Origin: Flavobacterium ammonificans
GTDB lineage: Bacteria > Bacteroidota > Bacteroidia > Flavobacteriales > Flavobacteriaceae
DNA length: 64,000 nucleotides
Assembly: GCF_020885975.1 (NCBI RefSeq)
Contig: NZ_AP025183.1
Span: forward strand, 372,001 to 436,000
Direction: 5' to 3'
Below the pieces are notes generated by a model. It did not search any database, had not been told where the DNA came from, and saw only the letters and a list, made by a program, of their open reading frames with translations. The translations under genes were made by a program, and so were the position numbers. Each line of letters starts with the position of its first letter. Position 1 is the first letter of the stretch. Shown one piece after another: positions 1 to 7,939 of the stretch.

Positions 1-549
1 GGCGATTATTATGCCGCATCGGCGCGTTCTGTAAGAGGTTTTGACGTGTACAATGCATTGGAAGCTTGTTCGGAACATTTGGAGCAATTTGGCGGACATA
101 TGTATGCGGCTGGAATGACTTTGAAAGCTGAAAATTATGAGGCTTTCAAAAATGCTTTTGAAAAAGTAGTACAAGAAACCATTGACCCTGAATTGCTTAC
201 TCCTGAGATCGAGCTAGATGCCGAAATTGATTTTTCAGAAATTACTCCAAAACTCGTTCGGATTTTAAAACAGTTTGAGCCATTTGGACCAGAAAATATG
301 ACGCCCGTTTTTGTTTCTAAAAATGCAATTGATACGGGTTATCCAAAATTCATGGGCGCTAATCTAGAACACATTCGCCTTTTTGTAAAGCAAAATAATT
401 CAGAAGGTTTTGCTGCCATTGGTTTTAACCTAGCCCATAAAAAAGATATAGTCGCCAATAGGAATCCATTTCAAATGGCGTATTGCATCGATGAAAACGA
501 ATGGAACGGCCAATTGAGCCTACAACTCCGACTAAAAGATATTCAATAA
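1..549 (+). CDS. recJ: Single-stranded-DNA-specific exonuclease RecJ, C-terminal part (5' truncated by window)
   Basis: The frame is open from base 1, so this is the last ~182 residues of a longer gene. RecJ degrades single-stranded DNA 5'->3' in recombination and mismatch repair. Visible are the end of the DHHA1 domain (SARSVRGFDVYNAL, then the glycine-rich FGGHMYAAGM) and the C-terminal OB-fold region containing KQFEPFGPENMTPVF. The catalytic DHH domain lies outside the window. The stop codon overlaps the next start (TAATG), so the MFS gene is probably co-transcribed. The family call is secure from the DHHA1 and C-terminal motifs. Confidence 0.93.
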   Translation, partial: GDYYAASARSVRGFDVYNALEACSEHLEQFGGHMYAAGMTLKAENYEAFKNAFEKVVQETIDPELLTPEIELDAEIDFSEITPKLVRILKQFEPFGPENMTPVFVSKNAIDTGYPKFMGANLEHIRLFVKQNNSEGFAAIGFNLAHKKDIVANRNPFQMAYCIDENEWNGQLSLQLRLKDIQ

Positions 550-1820
550 TGAAAGTAAAAAACGACCCATACGAAGCCTTACGCTATAGCGAATTCAATG
601 TTTTTTTAATCTTGCGTTTCGCCATGGTTTTTGCTTGGTCAATGCAATTTATTGTCATTGAATGGCAGGTCTATAGTTTGACCAAAAGCGCCTTATCATT
701 AGGAATTATTGGGCTAATGGAAATTATTCCAGCAATAGGAATGGCTTTATTTGCGGGGCATATTGTCGATCAAAAGGAGAAAAAAAGCATGCTCTTCAAA
801 TGCATTATGGGTTTTTCGGTAATTAGTTTGGGATTATTTTTAGTGACATGGCCCGCAGTTGTACAAGATTGGTCAAATCAAACCATATTGTACACTATTT
901 ATTTCTTGGTTTTTTTGGGTGGAATAGTTCGTTCTTTTTTAGGCCCTACCATATTTTCACTACTATCGTTAATTGTCCCTAAAAAAGCCTATTCTAATGC
1001 GGCCACTTGGAGTAGTTCGGTTTGGCAAATAGCTTCCATTTTAGGGCCTGCCATTGCTGGATTTTCGATTACTTGGATTGGCATTCATTGGTCAATGAGT
1101 ATTGTATTAGGATTTTCGGTAATCGCATTAATTGCTTTAGCAAAAATTGGCACCAAACCTATTATGAATCCAAAAATTGGCGAACCAGTGATGCAAAGTT
1201 TAAAGGAAGGAGTCAAATTTGTGTTCCAAAATAAAGTGATTTTAGGCGCGCTTTCATTAGATATGATAGCCGTATTATTTGGTGGTGCAGTAGCCTTATT
1301 GCCCATTTTCGCCCAAGATATTTTAAATGTAGGTTCGGAAGGTTTTGGAATTTTGCGCGCGGCACCCGCTATTGGAGCTTTCTTAACGATGTTCGTGTCG
1401 GCTTATGTGCCAATGAATAAAAATGCGGGTATGAAATTGTTGGTTGCTATTTTCGCTTTTGGCGTGTGCATTATTGTCTTTGGATTATCTACTATTTTCT
1501 GGCTGTCGGTTTTTGCCTTGTTCATGAGCGGTGTGGTAGATGGCATTTCGGTAGTGATTCGTCAAACTATTTTACAACTTAAAACTCCAGACCATATGCG
1601 CGGACGAGTAGCGGCTGTAAATTCTATTTTTGTGGGTTCGTCAAACGAATTAGGGGCTTTTGAAAGTGGTTTGACCGCCAAATTAATGGGAACAGTTACC
1701 GCAGTGGTTTTTGGCGGAAGCATGACATTACTGACTGTTTTGATTACAGGAATATCTTCGCCTACCTTTAGAAAATTGGATTTAGAAAAAGACTTAGAAG
1801 AGCATCGAAAAGAGGAGTAG
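549..1820 (+). CDS. MFS transporter
   Basis: A 423-aa protein with about 12 hydrophobic segments, typical of a major facilitator superfamily permease of the plasma membrane. The cytoplasmic loop near residues 70-80 (GHIVDQKEKKSM) matches the MFS loop 2-3 basic motif. Homologues of this type resemble the enterobactin-exporter/EntS branch, but the substrate cannot be read from sequence. I chose the ATG at 549, overlapping the recJ stop by one base, instead of a start at 501 inside recJ, because KVKNDPYEALRYSEF is the usual beginning of these proteins. A short charged tail (LEKDLEEHRKEE) ends the protein. Confidence 0.88.
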   Translation: MKVKNDPYEALRYSEFNVFLILRFAMVFAWSMQFIVIEWQVYSLTKSALSLGIIGLMEIIPAIGMALFAGHIVDQKEKKSMLFKCIMGFSVISLGLFLVTWPAVVQDWSNQTILYTIYFLVFLGGIVRSFLGPTIFSLLSLIVPKKAYSNAATWSSSVWQIASILGPAIAGFSITWIGIHWSMSIVLGFSVIALIALAKIGTKPIMNPKIGEPVMQSLKEGVKFVFQNKVILGALSLDMIAVLFGGAVALLPIFAQDILNVGSEGFGILRAAPAIGAFLTMFVSAYVPMNKNAGMKLLVAIFAFGVCIIVFGLSTIFWLSVFALFMSGVVDGISVVIRQTILQLKTPDHMRGRVAAVNSIFVGSSNELGAFESGLTAKLMGTVTAVVFGGSMTLLTVLITGISSPTFRKLDLEKDLEEHRKEE

Positions 1821-1898
1821 ATTGATTTAAATTTAGTTGGAATGTAACAATTTGTAGTAAAGAAATACTAATTGCACAATCTTAAAAAATTATTATTT

Positions 1899-2612
1899 AT
1901 GAAATTTAATTTGGACCTTCCTGAAAAAGGAACTAAGAATTTATTTGTTTATTTGAGTTTTTTATTAATTGCACTTATTGGTATTTTCTATGGTAATTCC
2001 ATTAAAATCGAATTTGAATTTTTACGTATTTGGGACACTTCAAATATTCTGTTGCTGCTTTTAGGAGTTCCTTTTTTATTTTTATTTGAACGTTTGCACA
2101 TACCAAATTTTTGGGAGAACAAAATTGCAATCAAACACAAGCTTTATCTTCCAATTGCAATTGGTGCTATTTTCGGCTTACTTGACATTTTTGTGATAAA
2201 AGTTTTAATGCATCCAGAGCCTTATTCATCTCTTCCTCCTTACTTACAGCCTTTTCCCTATTCTTTCTTTTTATTTTTTTCAGGCGCATTAGAAATTGAG
2301 GTTTTTTATAGATTAATTCCGATATCACTAATCTTATTGCTCTCTTTAGTTATAAAAAAGAATAGCTATTCCAATTATTTCTTTTGGATTGCTGCTGTAT
2401 TAACTGCAATTAGAGAACCGTTAGAGCAATTACCATCAGAGGGTACTTTTCTCATTATATATTCTTTATTTACAGGTTTTCTAATGAACTTTTTACAAGC
2501 TATTTACTTTAAAAAATATGGCTTTTTAAGCTGTCTTTTTATTCGACTTGGGCATTACCTTTTTTGGCATATTCTTTTAGGTGTCTATGTTGAATTTTTT
2601 GAAATTGTTTAG
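1899..2612 (+). CDS. Polytopic membrane protein, degenerate CPBP (CAAX protease-like) fold
   Basis: A 237-aa protein with six to eight hydrophobic helices. The order of polar residues recalls the CPBP intramembrane metalloprotease family. An E-I-E-V-F-Y-R segment near residue 132 sits where EExxxR is expected, and a late helix carries LGHYLFWHILL with two histidines. The central FxxxH motif is replaced by NFLQAIYF, so activity is doubtful. An upstream TTG at 1872 would add nine residues; I prefer the ATG at 1899. It stands alone after the MFS gene and is followed 23 bases later by a DUF2200 gene. Function unknown. Confidence 0.7.
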   Translation: MKFNLDLPEKGTKNLFVYLSFLLIALIGIFYGNSIKIEFEFLRIWDTSNILLLLLGVPFLFLFERLHIPNFWENKIAIKHKLYLPIAIGAIFGLLDIFVIKVLMHPEPYSSLPPYLQPFPYSFFLFFSGALEIEVFYRLIPISLILLLSLVIKKNSYSNYFFWIAAVLTAIREPLEQLPSEGTFLIIYSLFTGFLMNFLQAIYFKKYGFLSCLFIRLGHYLFWHILLGVYVEFFEIV

Positions 2613-2635
2613 CTTTTATATTTATATAAATAACT

Positions 2636-2998
2636 ATGAACACCACACCAGAACACAACGAAAGAATTGCCAAGATGACTTTTGCTTCAGTCTATCCACT
2701 ATATCTTGCAAAAGTGGAACGAAAAGCTAGAACTAAAGCAGAATTACATCAAGTAATAAGATGGCTGACGGGGTTTGACGACACTACACTTCTTCAACTC
2801 ATAAACGAAAAAGTCACTTTTGAAACCTTTTTTAAAAGAGCGCAGTTGAACTCAAAAGCAGAATTAATTACAGGGACCATTTGTGGTTATAAAATTGAAG
2901 AAATTGAAAATCCCTTGACAAAAAAAGTCCGGTATTTGGATAAGTTAGTCGATGAATTGGCTAAAGGCAAAAAAATGGAAAAAATTCTAAGAGCGTAA
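2636..2998 (+). CDS. DUF2200 family protein
   Basis: A 120-aa soluble protein that I recognise as DUF2200: it opens with HNERIAKMTFASVYPLYL, has the central RWLTGFD segment, and continues through ITGTICGYKIEEIENPL to a lysine-rich end. The family is widespread in bacteria and has no assigned function. No signal peptide or membrane segment is present. The gene ends 9 bases before the convergent lpxH stop. Length is normal for the family, so the gene looks intact. Confidence 0.85.
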   Translation: MNTTPEHNERIAKMTFASVYPLYLAKVERKARTKAELHQVIRWLTGFDDTTLLQLINEKVTFETFFKRAQLNSKAELITGTICGYKIEEIENPLTKKVRYLDKLVDELAKGKKMEKILRA

Positions 2999-3007
2999 AT
3001 CGCTTAC

Positions 3008-3763
3008 TTACTCGTATTTTTTAATTTCGAAGGTATCTCCATCAAAAACGCCATAGGTAAAATAGGAAATCCAATCGCCTAAATTGACATAATCGGAATT
3101 TTCACCTACAGGAAATACCATTGGTAAATGGCGGTGACCAAAGATAAGGTAATTGTAGTGTTTGGTTTCGAGTTTGCGCTTGGCATATTGAATCAGCCAT
3201 TCGTTTTCTTCGCCCAAGAATACTACATCTTCAGCACCCGAAATCAATTTGTTTTTCACTGAAAGGTATTGCGCTAAGCCCACACCTAAATCCGGATGCA
3301 ACCAACGGAAAAACCATTTAGCCACTGGATTAGTAAACACTTTCTTCATGCGTTTGTACCCTTTATCGCCAGGTCCTTTGCCATCGCCATGCCCTATCAA
3401 AAAAGTTTTGTCGCCAAAAGTAAATTCTTGATTGTCGCGGTATACCGGGATGTTCAATTCTTTCTGAAAATAATCTTCCATCCACAGATCGTGGTTACCC
3501 ACAAAGAAATAGATTGGGATTCCGCTGTCGCGAATTTCAGCTAATTTGCCCAAAATACGTACAAATCCTTTGGGAACTACCGTTTTGTATTCAAACCAAA
3601 AATCAAACAAATCTCCCAATAAAAAAATAGCTTCGGCATCTTGTTTTACTTCGTCTAGCCAAGCCACAAATTTTTGTTCTCTAGGAAAACTCAGTTCGGC
3701 TGTTGGCGCTCCAAAATGCTGATCAGAAGCAAAATATATTTTTTTATTGTTAGTTAATGACAT
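3008..3763 (-). CDS. lpxH: UDP-2,3-diacylglucosamine hydrolase (LpxH-type metallophosphoesterase)
   Basis: This enzyme releases UMP from UDP-2,3-diacylglucosamine to give lipid X, the fourth step of lipid A synthesis, at the inner membrane surface. The calcineurin-like motifs appear in order: SDQHFGAP, GDLFDFWFEY, GNHDLWM, GHGDGKG and GHRHLP, supplying the two-metal Asp/His/Asn ligands. The start at 3763 (MSLTNNKKIYFASDQHF) gives 251 aa; the longer reading to 3805 would run into queD. Only 10 bases separate it from the queD stop, so the two genes likely form one transcript. Close paralogues exist in Bacteroidota, hence slight doubt on the exact symbol. Confidence 0.88.
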   Translation of the reverse strand: MSLTNNKKIYFASDQHFGAPTAELSFPREQKFVAWLDEVKQDAEAIFLLGDLFDFWFEYKTVVPKGFVRILGKLAEIRDSGIPIYFFVGNHDLWMEDYFQKELNIPVYRDNQEFTFGDKTFLIGHGDGKGPGDKGYKRMKKVFTNPVAKWFFRWLHPDLGVGLAQYLSVKNKLISGAEDVVFLGEENEWLIQYAKRKLETKHYNYLIFGHRHLPMVFPVGENSDYVNLGDWISYFTYGVFDGDTFEIKKYE

Positions 3764-3773
3764 CCGTGTAGAA

Positions 3774-4226
3774 TTACAAATTATCGCTGGCAAACCACTC
3801 TGCAAATGAAGTCTCGGTTTCCTGAAGTTTTAACGAAAAAAGAGCAATTCCTTCTGGCAATCTATTCTTAATGCGTTGCGCAAAATCAATCACCATATTT
3901 TCGCTTGTTGGTTGGTAATCGACTAAAATTACGTGATGACCACGGGTTTTTAATTCGTTTGCCAACTCAATATGAGGGGTTGTTTCATTAAATACTGTAG
4001 CGTGATCAAACTGGTCCACAATTTCTTCTTTCACGATTTTTTTCAAATCAGTAAAATCAATCACCATACCAAATTTGACGTTGGAACGATCCAAAATAGG
4101 TTTCCCAATAACAGTTACAGATAATTTATAACTGTGTCCGTGTACGTTTTTACATTTGCCATCATAGCCATATAAAGCGTGACCGGTTTCGAAACTGAAT
4201 TGTTTGGTGATTCTAATATTGCTCAT
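3774..4226 (-). CDS. queD: 6-carboxy-5,6,7,8-tetrahydropterin synthase (QueD/PTPS family)
   Basis: A 150-aa member of the 6-pyruvoyl-tetrahydropterin synthase fold, which converts dihydroneopterin triphosphate to 6-carboxytetrahydropterin in queuosine synthesis. The zinc ligands are visible as H16 (FETGHALYG) and the HGH pair in NVHGHSYKL. The catalytic Cys sits in KCKNVHGH, the DHATVFN histidine follows, and the C-terminal LQETETSFAEW supplies the substrate-binding glutamate. It lies directly upstream of lpxH on the minus strand. No other queuosine genes are in the window, so a different pterin role cannot be excluded. Confidence 0.9.
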   Translation of the reverse strand: MSNIRITKQFSFETGHALYGYDGKCKNVHGHSYKLSVTVIGKPILDRSNVKFGMVIDFTDLKKIVKEEIVDQFDHATVFNETTPHIELANELKTRGHHVILVDYQPTSENMVIDFAQRIKNRLPEGIALFSLKLQETETSFAEWFASDNL

Positions 4227-4261
4227 TCCATTGTGTATTTGACTGCAAACTTACGAAATAA

Positions 4262-4429
4262 TTAAAGGTCTTGGTCTCTTTTTTTGGCATGACTATACAT
4301 CCAATAGGCTAGTACTACCAAAATTACAAACGGTATAAAAGAACCTATCAGAACTCCTATTTGGTAATCTCCATCGGGAGCTTGTTTTATTTTTTGTGCA
4401 ATATTTGCTTGCTGTAATGCTACTAACAT
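4262..4429 (-). CDS. Small single-pass membrane protein (55 aa)
   Basis: A short open frame on the minus strand between queD and the enoyl-CoA hydratase gene. It encodes a polar N-terminus rich in Gln and Lys (residues 1-24), one hydrophobic segment of about 20 residues (IGVLIGSFIPFVILVVLAYW) and a basic tail (SHAKKRDQDL). The charge pattern predicts one inner-membrane helix with the basic tail in the cytoplasm. Codon use looks like that of the neighbours and the frame fills the gap neatly, so I believe it is a real gene. I do not recognise the family, and no function is implied. Confidence 0.65.
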   Translation of the reverse strand: MLVALQQANIAQKIKQAPDGDYQIGVLIGSFIPFVILVVLAYWMYSHAKKRDQDL

Positions 4430-4475
4430 ACTATTCTCTTACCCGTTGGGTGAAATTATTATATTTTTTTTACCA

Positions 4476-4607
4476 CATAGAAACATAGACTTGATAGTTT
4501 TACAAAGATGGGGATAGACGTTTCACTACCCACATAGCTATGTGAAAAATAGTACTGTTTCTATACATTCTTTTTGTTTAATTAATAACCTATGCTTCTA
4601 TGTGGTT
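4476..4607. repeat. Imperfect terminal inverted repeat, MITE-like palindromic intergenic element
   Basis: The left arm reads ACCACATAGAAACATAG and the right arm, about 100 bases on, reads CTATGCTTCTATGTGGT: 17 bases complementary but for one mismatch. Inside is a second short dyad, TTCACTACCCACATAGCTATGTGAA. No coding frame is present. The flanks carry similar words, CCCGTTGGGT near 4442 and ACCGTTGGGT near 4670, which may be remnants of a longer arm. This looks like a non-coding, transposase-less palindromic element of the sort scattered through flavobacterial genomes. Confidence 0.55.
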
Positions 4608-4687
4608 AAAATTTTATTTATCATTTCGAAAATTAGGAAATATTTTAAAATAATTTGTAACTAAATAAACCGTTGGGTATAATTATC

Positions 4688-5455
4688 TTATTTTTTAAAA
4701 GCGGCTAATGCGGTTTTAGTCGCTTCAGAAAGTACTAATTTCCCAGAAATCGATGCTCTTTCAAGCAGTAAATCGTCCCAATGATCTGTTCCTTCCCAAA
4801 GCACTTTTTTCATTGCCGATAAAGCTTCAGGATTATAGGATGCTATTTGATGTGCTAATTCTAGTAATGCTTTATCTAGTTTTTCGATTGATTCAAAGGT
4901 TTTGGCATACAATCCTTTTTCATGAGCCCAAGCTGCCGGTTTCCATTCTTGTGCGGTTAAAGTTAGTTCGGCTAAAGCTGTTTTCCCTATTTTCCTGGAC
5001 ACTGCAGGTTCGATTACAAAAGGTCCGATACCAATCGCCAATTCCGATAATTTAATACTGGCTTCTTGGCTTGCCAAAATATAATCACAAGCTGCGGCAA
5101 TACCAACTCCGCCGCCAACTGCTTTTCCATGCACTCGGCCTATAATGAGTTTTGGACATTTTCGCATCGCATTGATCAAGTGAGCAAAGCCAGAAAAAAA
5201 CGATTCCCCTTCGGATTCGTTTGTGACCGCTAACAATTCGTCAAAGGAAGCCCCTGCGCAAAAAGCAGCAGTCCCTTGACTCTTTAAAACTAATACAGTT
5301 ACTTCTGAATTATGTCCTAAATCATCAATAGTTTTGGTTAGTTCTTGTAGCAACTGTGCTGGAAATGAATTACTAGCAGGATGGCCAAATTCAATCGTGC
5401 CGATTTTTGCATCGATAGAAACGGTTATAGTACCTGTTGCATTTTGTAATGACAT
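4688..5455 (-). CDS. Enoyl-CoA hydratase/isomerase family protein
   Basis: A 255-aa crotonase-fold protein. The oxyanion-hole segments are present: FCAGASFDEL near residue 66 and GKAVGGGVGIAAACDY near residue 111. These proteins bind acyl-CoA thioesters and stabilise an enolate during hydration or isomerisation. The hydratase glutamates are not evident at their usual places (SELAIGIGPFVIEPA occupies the second region), so substrate and reaction are uncertain; a degradative or aromatic-CoA role is possible. The gene is alone on the minus strand between the palindromic element and the tRNA-Ala promoter. Confidence 0.83.
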   Translation of the reverse strand: MSLQNATGTITVSIDAKIGTIEFGHPASNSFPAQLLQELTKTIDDLGHNSEVTVLVLKSQGTAAFCAGASFDELLAVTNESEGESFFSGFAHLINAMRKCPKLIIGRVHGKAVGGGVGIAAACDYILASQEASIKLSELAIGIGPFVIEPAVSRKIGKTALAELTLTAQEWKPAAWAHEKGLYAKTFESIEKLDKALLELAHQIASYNPEALSAMKKVLWEGTDHWDDLLLERASISGKLVLSEATKTALAAFKK

Positions 5456-5563
5456 AGCAGAAATTTTACTGTAAAGTTAAAACTATTCTGTTAGTTTGCT
5501 CTTTTTTAAAGAAGAATGGGATGGTTTTTTTCAAACATTCAAGAAATTAAACTCAAATTAACC

Positions 5564-5571
5564 TATATTTG
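5564..5571 (+). promoter_or_regulatory. Promoter -7 element of tRNA-Ala (TATATTTG)
   Basis: A perfect match to the Bacteroidota -7 consensus TAnnTTTG, ending 12 bases before the first base of tRNA-Ala. No good -33 TTG is seen at the expected distance. Assignment rests on motif and position. Confidence 0.7.
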
Positions 5572-5582
5572 CTGCCTGTATT

Positions 5583-5656
5583 GGGGATGTAGCTCAGTTG
5601 GCTAGAGTGCTTGACTGGCAGTCAAGAGGTCGTGGGTTCGAGCCCCATCTTCTCCA
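5583..5656 (+). tRNA. tRNA-Ala (anticodon GGC)
   Basis: A 74-base cloverleaf. The acceptor arm starts GGGGATG and carries the G3:U70 wobble pair that marks alanine tRNAs. The D arm holds AGCTCAGTTGG. The anticodon stem is CTTGA/TCAAG with loop CTGGCAG, giving anticodon GGC. The T arm contains GGTTCGAGCC. The discriminator is A and CCA is not encoded, as usual in this phylum. The 3' half is the integration target of the adjacent island: bases 5609-5682 recur exactly at 10039-10112. Confidence 0.95.
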
Positions 5657-5682
5657 CTTTCAAAGCCTTTCAAGTAATTGAA
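5609..5682 (+). repeat. Attachment site attL: 74-bp direct repeat, copy 1
   Basis: Starts in the anticodon arm of tRNA-Ala, runs through the tRNA 3' end and into its terminator, and is identical over 74 bases to 10039-10112. A repeat of the 3' half of a tRNA gene flanking a region that ends in a tyrosine integrase is the classic mark of site-specific integration. The intact tRNA is on this side. Confidence 0.88.
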
Positions 5683-5694
5683 GGGCTTTTTTGT
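5662..5694 (+). terminator. tRNA-Ala terminator hairpin
   Basis: AAAGCCTTTCAAG / CTTGAA-type complementary arms around AGTAATT, followed by a T run. Nearly the same hairpin follows the CAU tRNA at 19450-19480 on the other strand and is repeated at the right attachment site. Confidence 0.75.
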
Positions 5695-5730
5695 TTTTAA
5701 GTAACATTACAAATATAATAATTAAAGCTA

Positions 5731-5764
5731 ATTTCTTGGCAGTGATTTGGCACTAATTATTTTT
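5731..5764 (+). repeat. Integrase arm-type repeat, left end of island
   Basis: A 34-base segment containing TTGGCAGTGATTTGGCACTA. It recurs with one base changed at 10161-10194, and its core TGATTTGGCA also appears inside the right end at about 9970. The left and rightmost copies lie 49 bases beyond the end of the 74-bp attachment repeat. Spacing and repetition suggest binding sites for the integrase N-terminal domain. Confidence 0.55.
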
Positions 5765-5999
5765 AGGCTATGTGAAATAATTTAAATTAAGTCAATAAGT
5801 CATCTCAATGGTGGCTTTTTTTATACAACTTAATTTCAAACGATATTATTTACAAGTTTTAAAGAATAATCTAAATCTGAGAGAAACCGTTCCAAAAAAT
5901 ATTGATAATAACTTTATTGTGTAATACTTAAATTGTTAATAACTAAATCTCAAATTGCATTGATTTATTTTGGTTAAACTGATAATAAAATATTTAAAA

Positions 6000-6407
6000 A
6001 TGAAATTTAGCAATAAAGAAATAGATAATTTAAGCAGAACTTATAACCATAAAATTGAGTTTGATGGTTATGATTTTTGGTGGTACTCATATAAAAAAGA
6101 TAAATGGGAATTACATTGTATCAAACCTTTTAAAAACTATTCAAAAGCAATTGAATATATTAAATTTTGGCTTAATAAATATGTCTTAATGATTTCAAAT
6201 GATAATGAATCAATTGATAAAATTACAAACGATGTAATAGACCAAGTTAGGATTTATGATATCGTGAATTCAAATATGAAAACAATTGATAAAATCTTTG
6301 AAATATATACAATTAAACCATTTTTATCGCAAATTGAATTAGGTGAATATCTAAATATTTCGAAAATGGCAATTAGTAAGCAATTGAAAAAAGTAAGAAA
6401 AAGTTAA
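6000..6407 (+). CDS. Island protein with C-terminal helix-turn-helix, function unknown
   Basis: A 135-aa protein, very rich in Lys, Ile, Asn and Tyr, fitting the A+T-rich island. The first ~50 residues (FDGYDFWWYSYKKDKWELHC) look like a small beta-rich domain. The last 30 residues (LSQIELGEYLNISKMAISKQ) form a plausible helix-turn-helix of the MarR/Crp/sigma-like type. The ATG at 6000 is preferred to a TTG at 5970. It is the first gene inside the left attachment site, so it may regulate island functions. I do not recognise the family. Confidence 0.6.
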   Translation: MKFSNKEIDNLSRTYNHKIEFDGYDFWWYSYKKDKWELHCIKPFKNYSKAIEYIKFWLNKYVLMISNDNESIDKITNDVIDQVRIYDIVNSNMKTIDKIFEIYTIKPFLSQIELGEYLNISKMAISKQLKKVRKS

Positions 6408-6775
6408 ATAATAAAAAGTCTTAATCCATTTCAATCTAATATGTATTTTTTAGTTTACTTTTTTTTTTAAAGTTAGTAAACCAATTTATATATAAATACC
6501 TTAAAATCAGTTAGTTAAAAATTTAAAATTAATTTACTATAAATAACTAAAAATTTATAACCTATAATTCAAGAATAAAATTAAAACTAAATTACTTTAG
6601 TTAGAAACATATTAAATTAAAGGTTCTATAGAATTAAAAAAAATTAAAATGACTTTTAAATTCTTGATGAATAATTAAATAATCATTAATAATGTTTTTT
6701 TAAATATGAGATTAAAAAACAATATTTGAAATTAACTTGATTAATCAAAATACACCTATATGCATATTGGTTAAA
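6408..6775. other. A+T-rich intergenic stretch inside the island
   Basis: About 370 bases between convergent genes, made almost entirely of A and T with long homopolymer runs and TTAAT/AATTA words. I see no open frame of note, no tRNA and no clear inverted repeat. Such stretches are common in horizontally acquired DNA of flavobacteria; a replication or transfer origin cannot be recognised. Confidence 0.5.
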
Positions 6776-7813
6776 TTAAGAAAACAAATTACTTAAGGCA
6801 GATTCTGTAAGTTCTTTTTTAAGTTTAGTAATTGATGTAACGGAAACATCATCTAATTCAAATCTATTTCCACTAATATCAATAGCTTTTAATTTATCTT
6901 TGAATACTAAAGAGCAAATATTCTTTGTTTGTTTATCATCAACTATTATCAAAAACGAATTTTTCAAATCTCTATAACTAATTCTTTCTAAATCTGCAGC
7001 TTTAATTTTTGATGACATTGCAAGAATAGTCTTAATTACATTATAAGCCTTTATTTCCTCAACAGTAGTAATTATTCCACTATTTGATTCCGAAATTTCT
7101 TTTTGAACAATTTTATCTAATGCAGTTTTTATAGATATTGAATTAACCAATCCTTTAATTTGAGATAATGCCTTTTCAGTTGACCTCAATCCACCCATAT
7201 TTTTAAATATCAGTTTAACTAACTCATCAGTTTCAACCAATGTTTTGAACAATGCATTATCAAAATTATCTAAAAAATATACGTCCTCTGCCTCTTGTAA
7301 GATTTCGCTAATTTCTATAGATTGTCTATTAAACAAAGCCAACATTTCAAGTTGAGAATTATCATAGTTAGTTAAATCAAAAGTGAAAAATGGTTTAGTA
7401 TTTAATCCTTTTTTTTCTCTTGAATTTACTGTGTAGAAATTATAAATAATACCATTAGTTAATATACCGACTTTTGCAGATGGAGAATACAAACAATATT
7501 CGTTCAATTGTCTAAAATGATTGTCGTTTAGCTTAGCAGTCGCACTTTTACATTCCACAAGTATTAAAGGTTCTTTTTTACCAAGTGTTATAGCAATATC
7601 AACTTTACGACCTTTTTTATCACCCATATCTGAGATATACTCGTGAGTATAGTCATCTAATTTTGAGTAATTTAAAATATTAAAAAAAGGATGAATTAAA
7701 TTATCTCTTGTTTGAGTTTCGTCTTTACTATGGTTAATAGCTTTATTGAAGTCCCAATTATCAAATGATTTTTTAAGTTGGTTTATTATCTGCTTTAATT
7801 TTTTACTATCCAT
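6776..7813 (-). CDS. PD-(D/E)XK nuclease of the HsdR-N / COG4748 restriction-endonuclease-like family
   Basis: A 345-aa protein. The first ~130 residues match the N-terminal nuclease domain of type I restriction subunits: E32 in DETQTRDNLIHPFF, D72 in GRKVDIAI, and E87-C-K89 in LILVECKSA give the E...D-X14-ExK catalytic set. No helicase motifs follow; the C-terminal half is an uncharacterised helical region plus a possible small beta domain after residue 285. No methyltransferase is nearby. Proteins like this are often annotated as type I or type IV restriction endonucleases. As island cargo a defence or exclusion role is plausible but inferred. Confidence 0.75.
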   Translation of the reverse strand: MDSKKLKQIINQLKKSFDNWDFNKAINHSKDETQTRDNLIHPFFNILNYSKLDDYTHEYISDMGDKKGRKVDIAITLGKKEPLILVECKSATAKLNDNHFRQLNEYCLYSPSAKVGILTNGIIYNFYTVNSREKKGLNTKPFFTFDLTNYDNSQLEMLALFNRQSIEISEILQEAEDVYFLDNFDNALFKTLVETDELVKLIFKNMGGLRSTEKALSQIKGLVNSISIKTALDKIVQKEISESNSGIITTVEEIKAYNVIKTILAMSSKIKAADLERISYRDLKNSFLIIVDDKQTKNICSLVFKDKLKAIDISGNRFELDDVSVTSITKLKKELTESALSNLFS

Positions 7814-7939
7814 TTAATCAATTTTAATTCCTTTTCTGTAATATTTATCCATTTAAAGTTTAAGTATACAAGTTGTTATTTATTAAACTTTATAGGTTGA
7901 ATAAATCATTAATGATTATTTATTAATTTTTTAAGAAGA

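Noticed and set aside
3774..3805. Longer N-terminus for the LpxH-type protein
   Set aside because: The extra 14 residues overlap the queD coding end and are not LpxH-like; ATG 3763 gives the normal start.
6408..6775. Replication or transfer origin in the A+T-rich island gap
   Set aside because: No iterons, nick-site-like sequence or relaxase gene could be found; base composition alone is not evidence.
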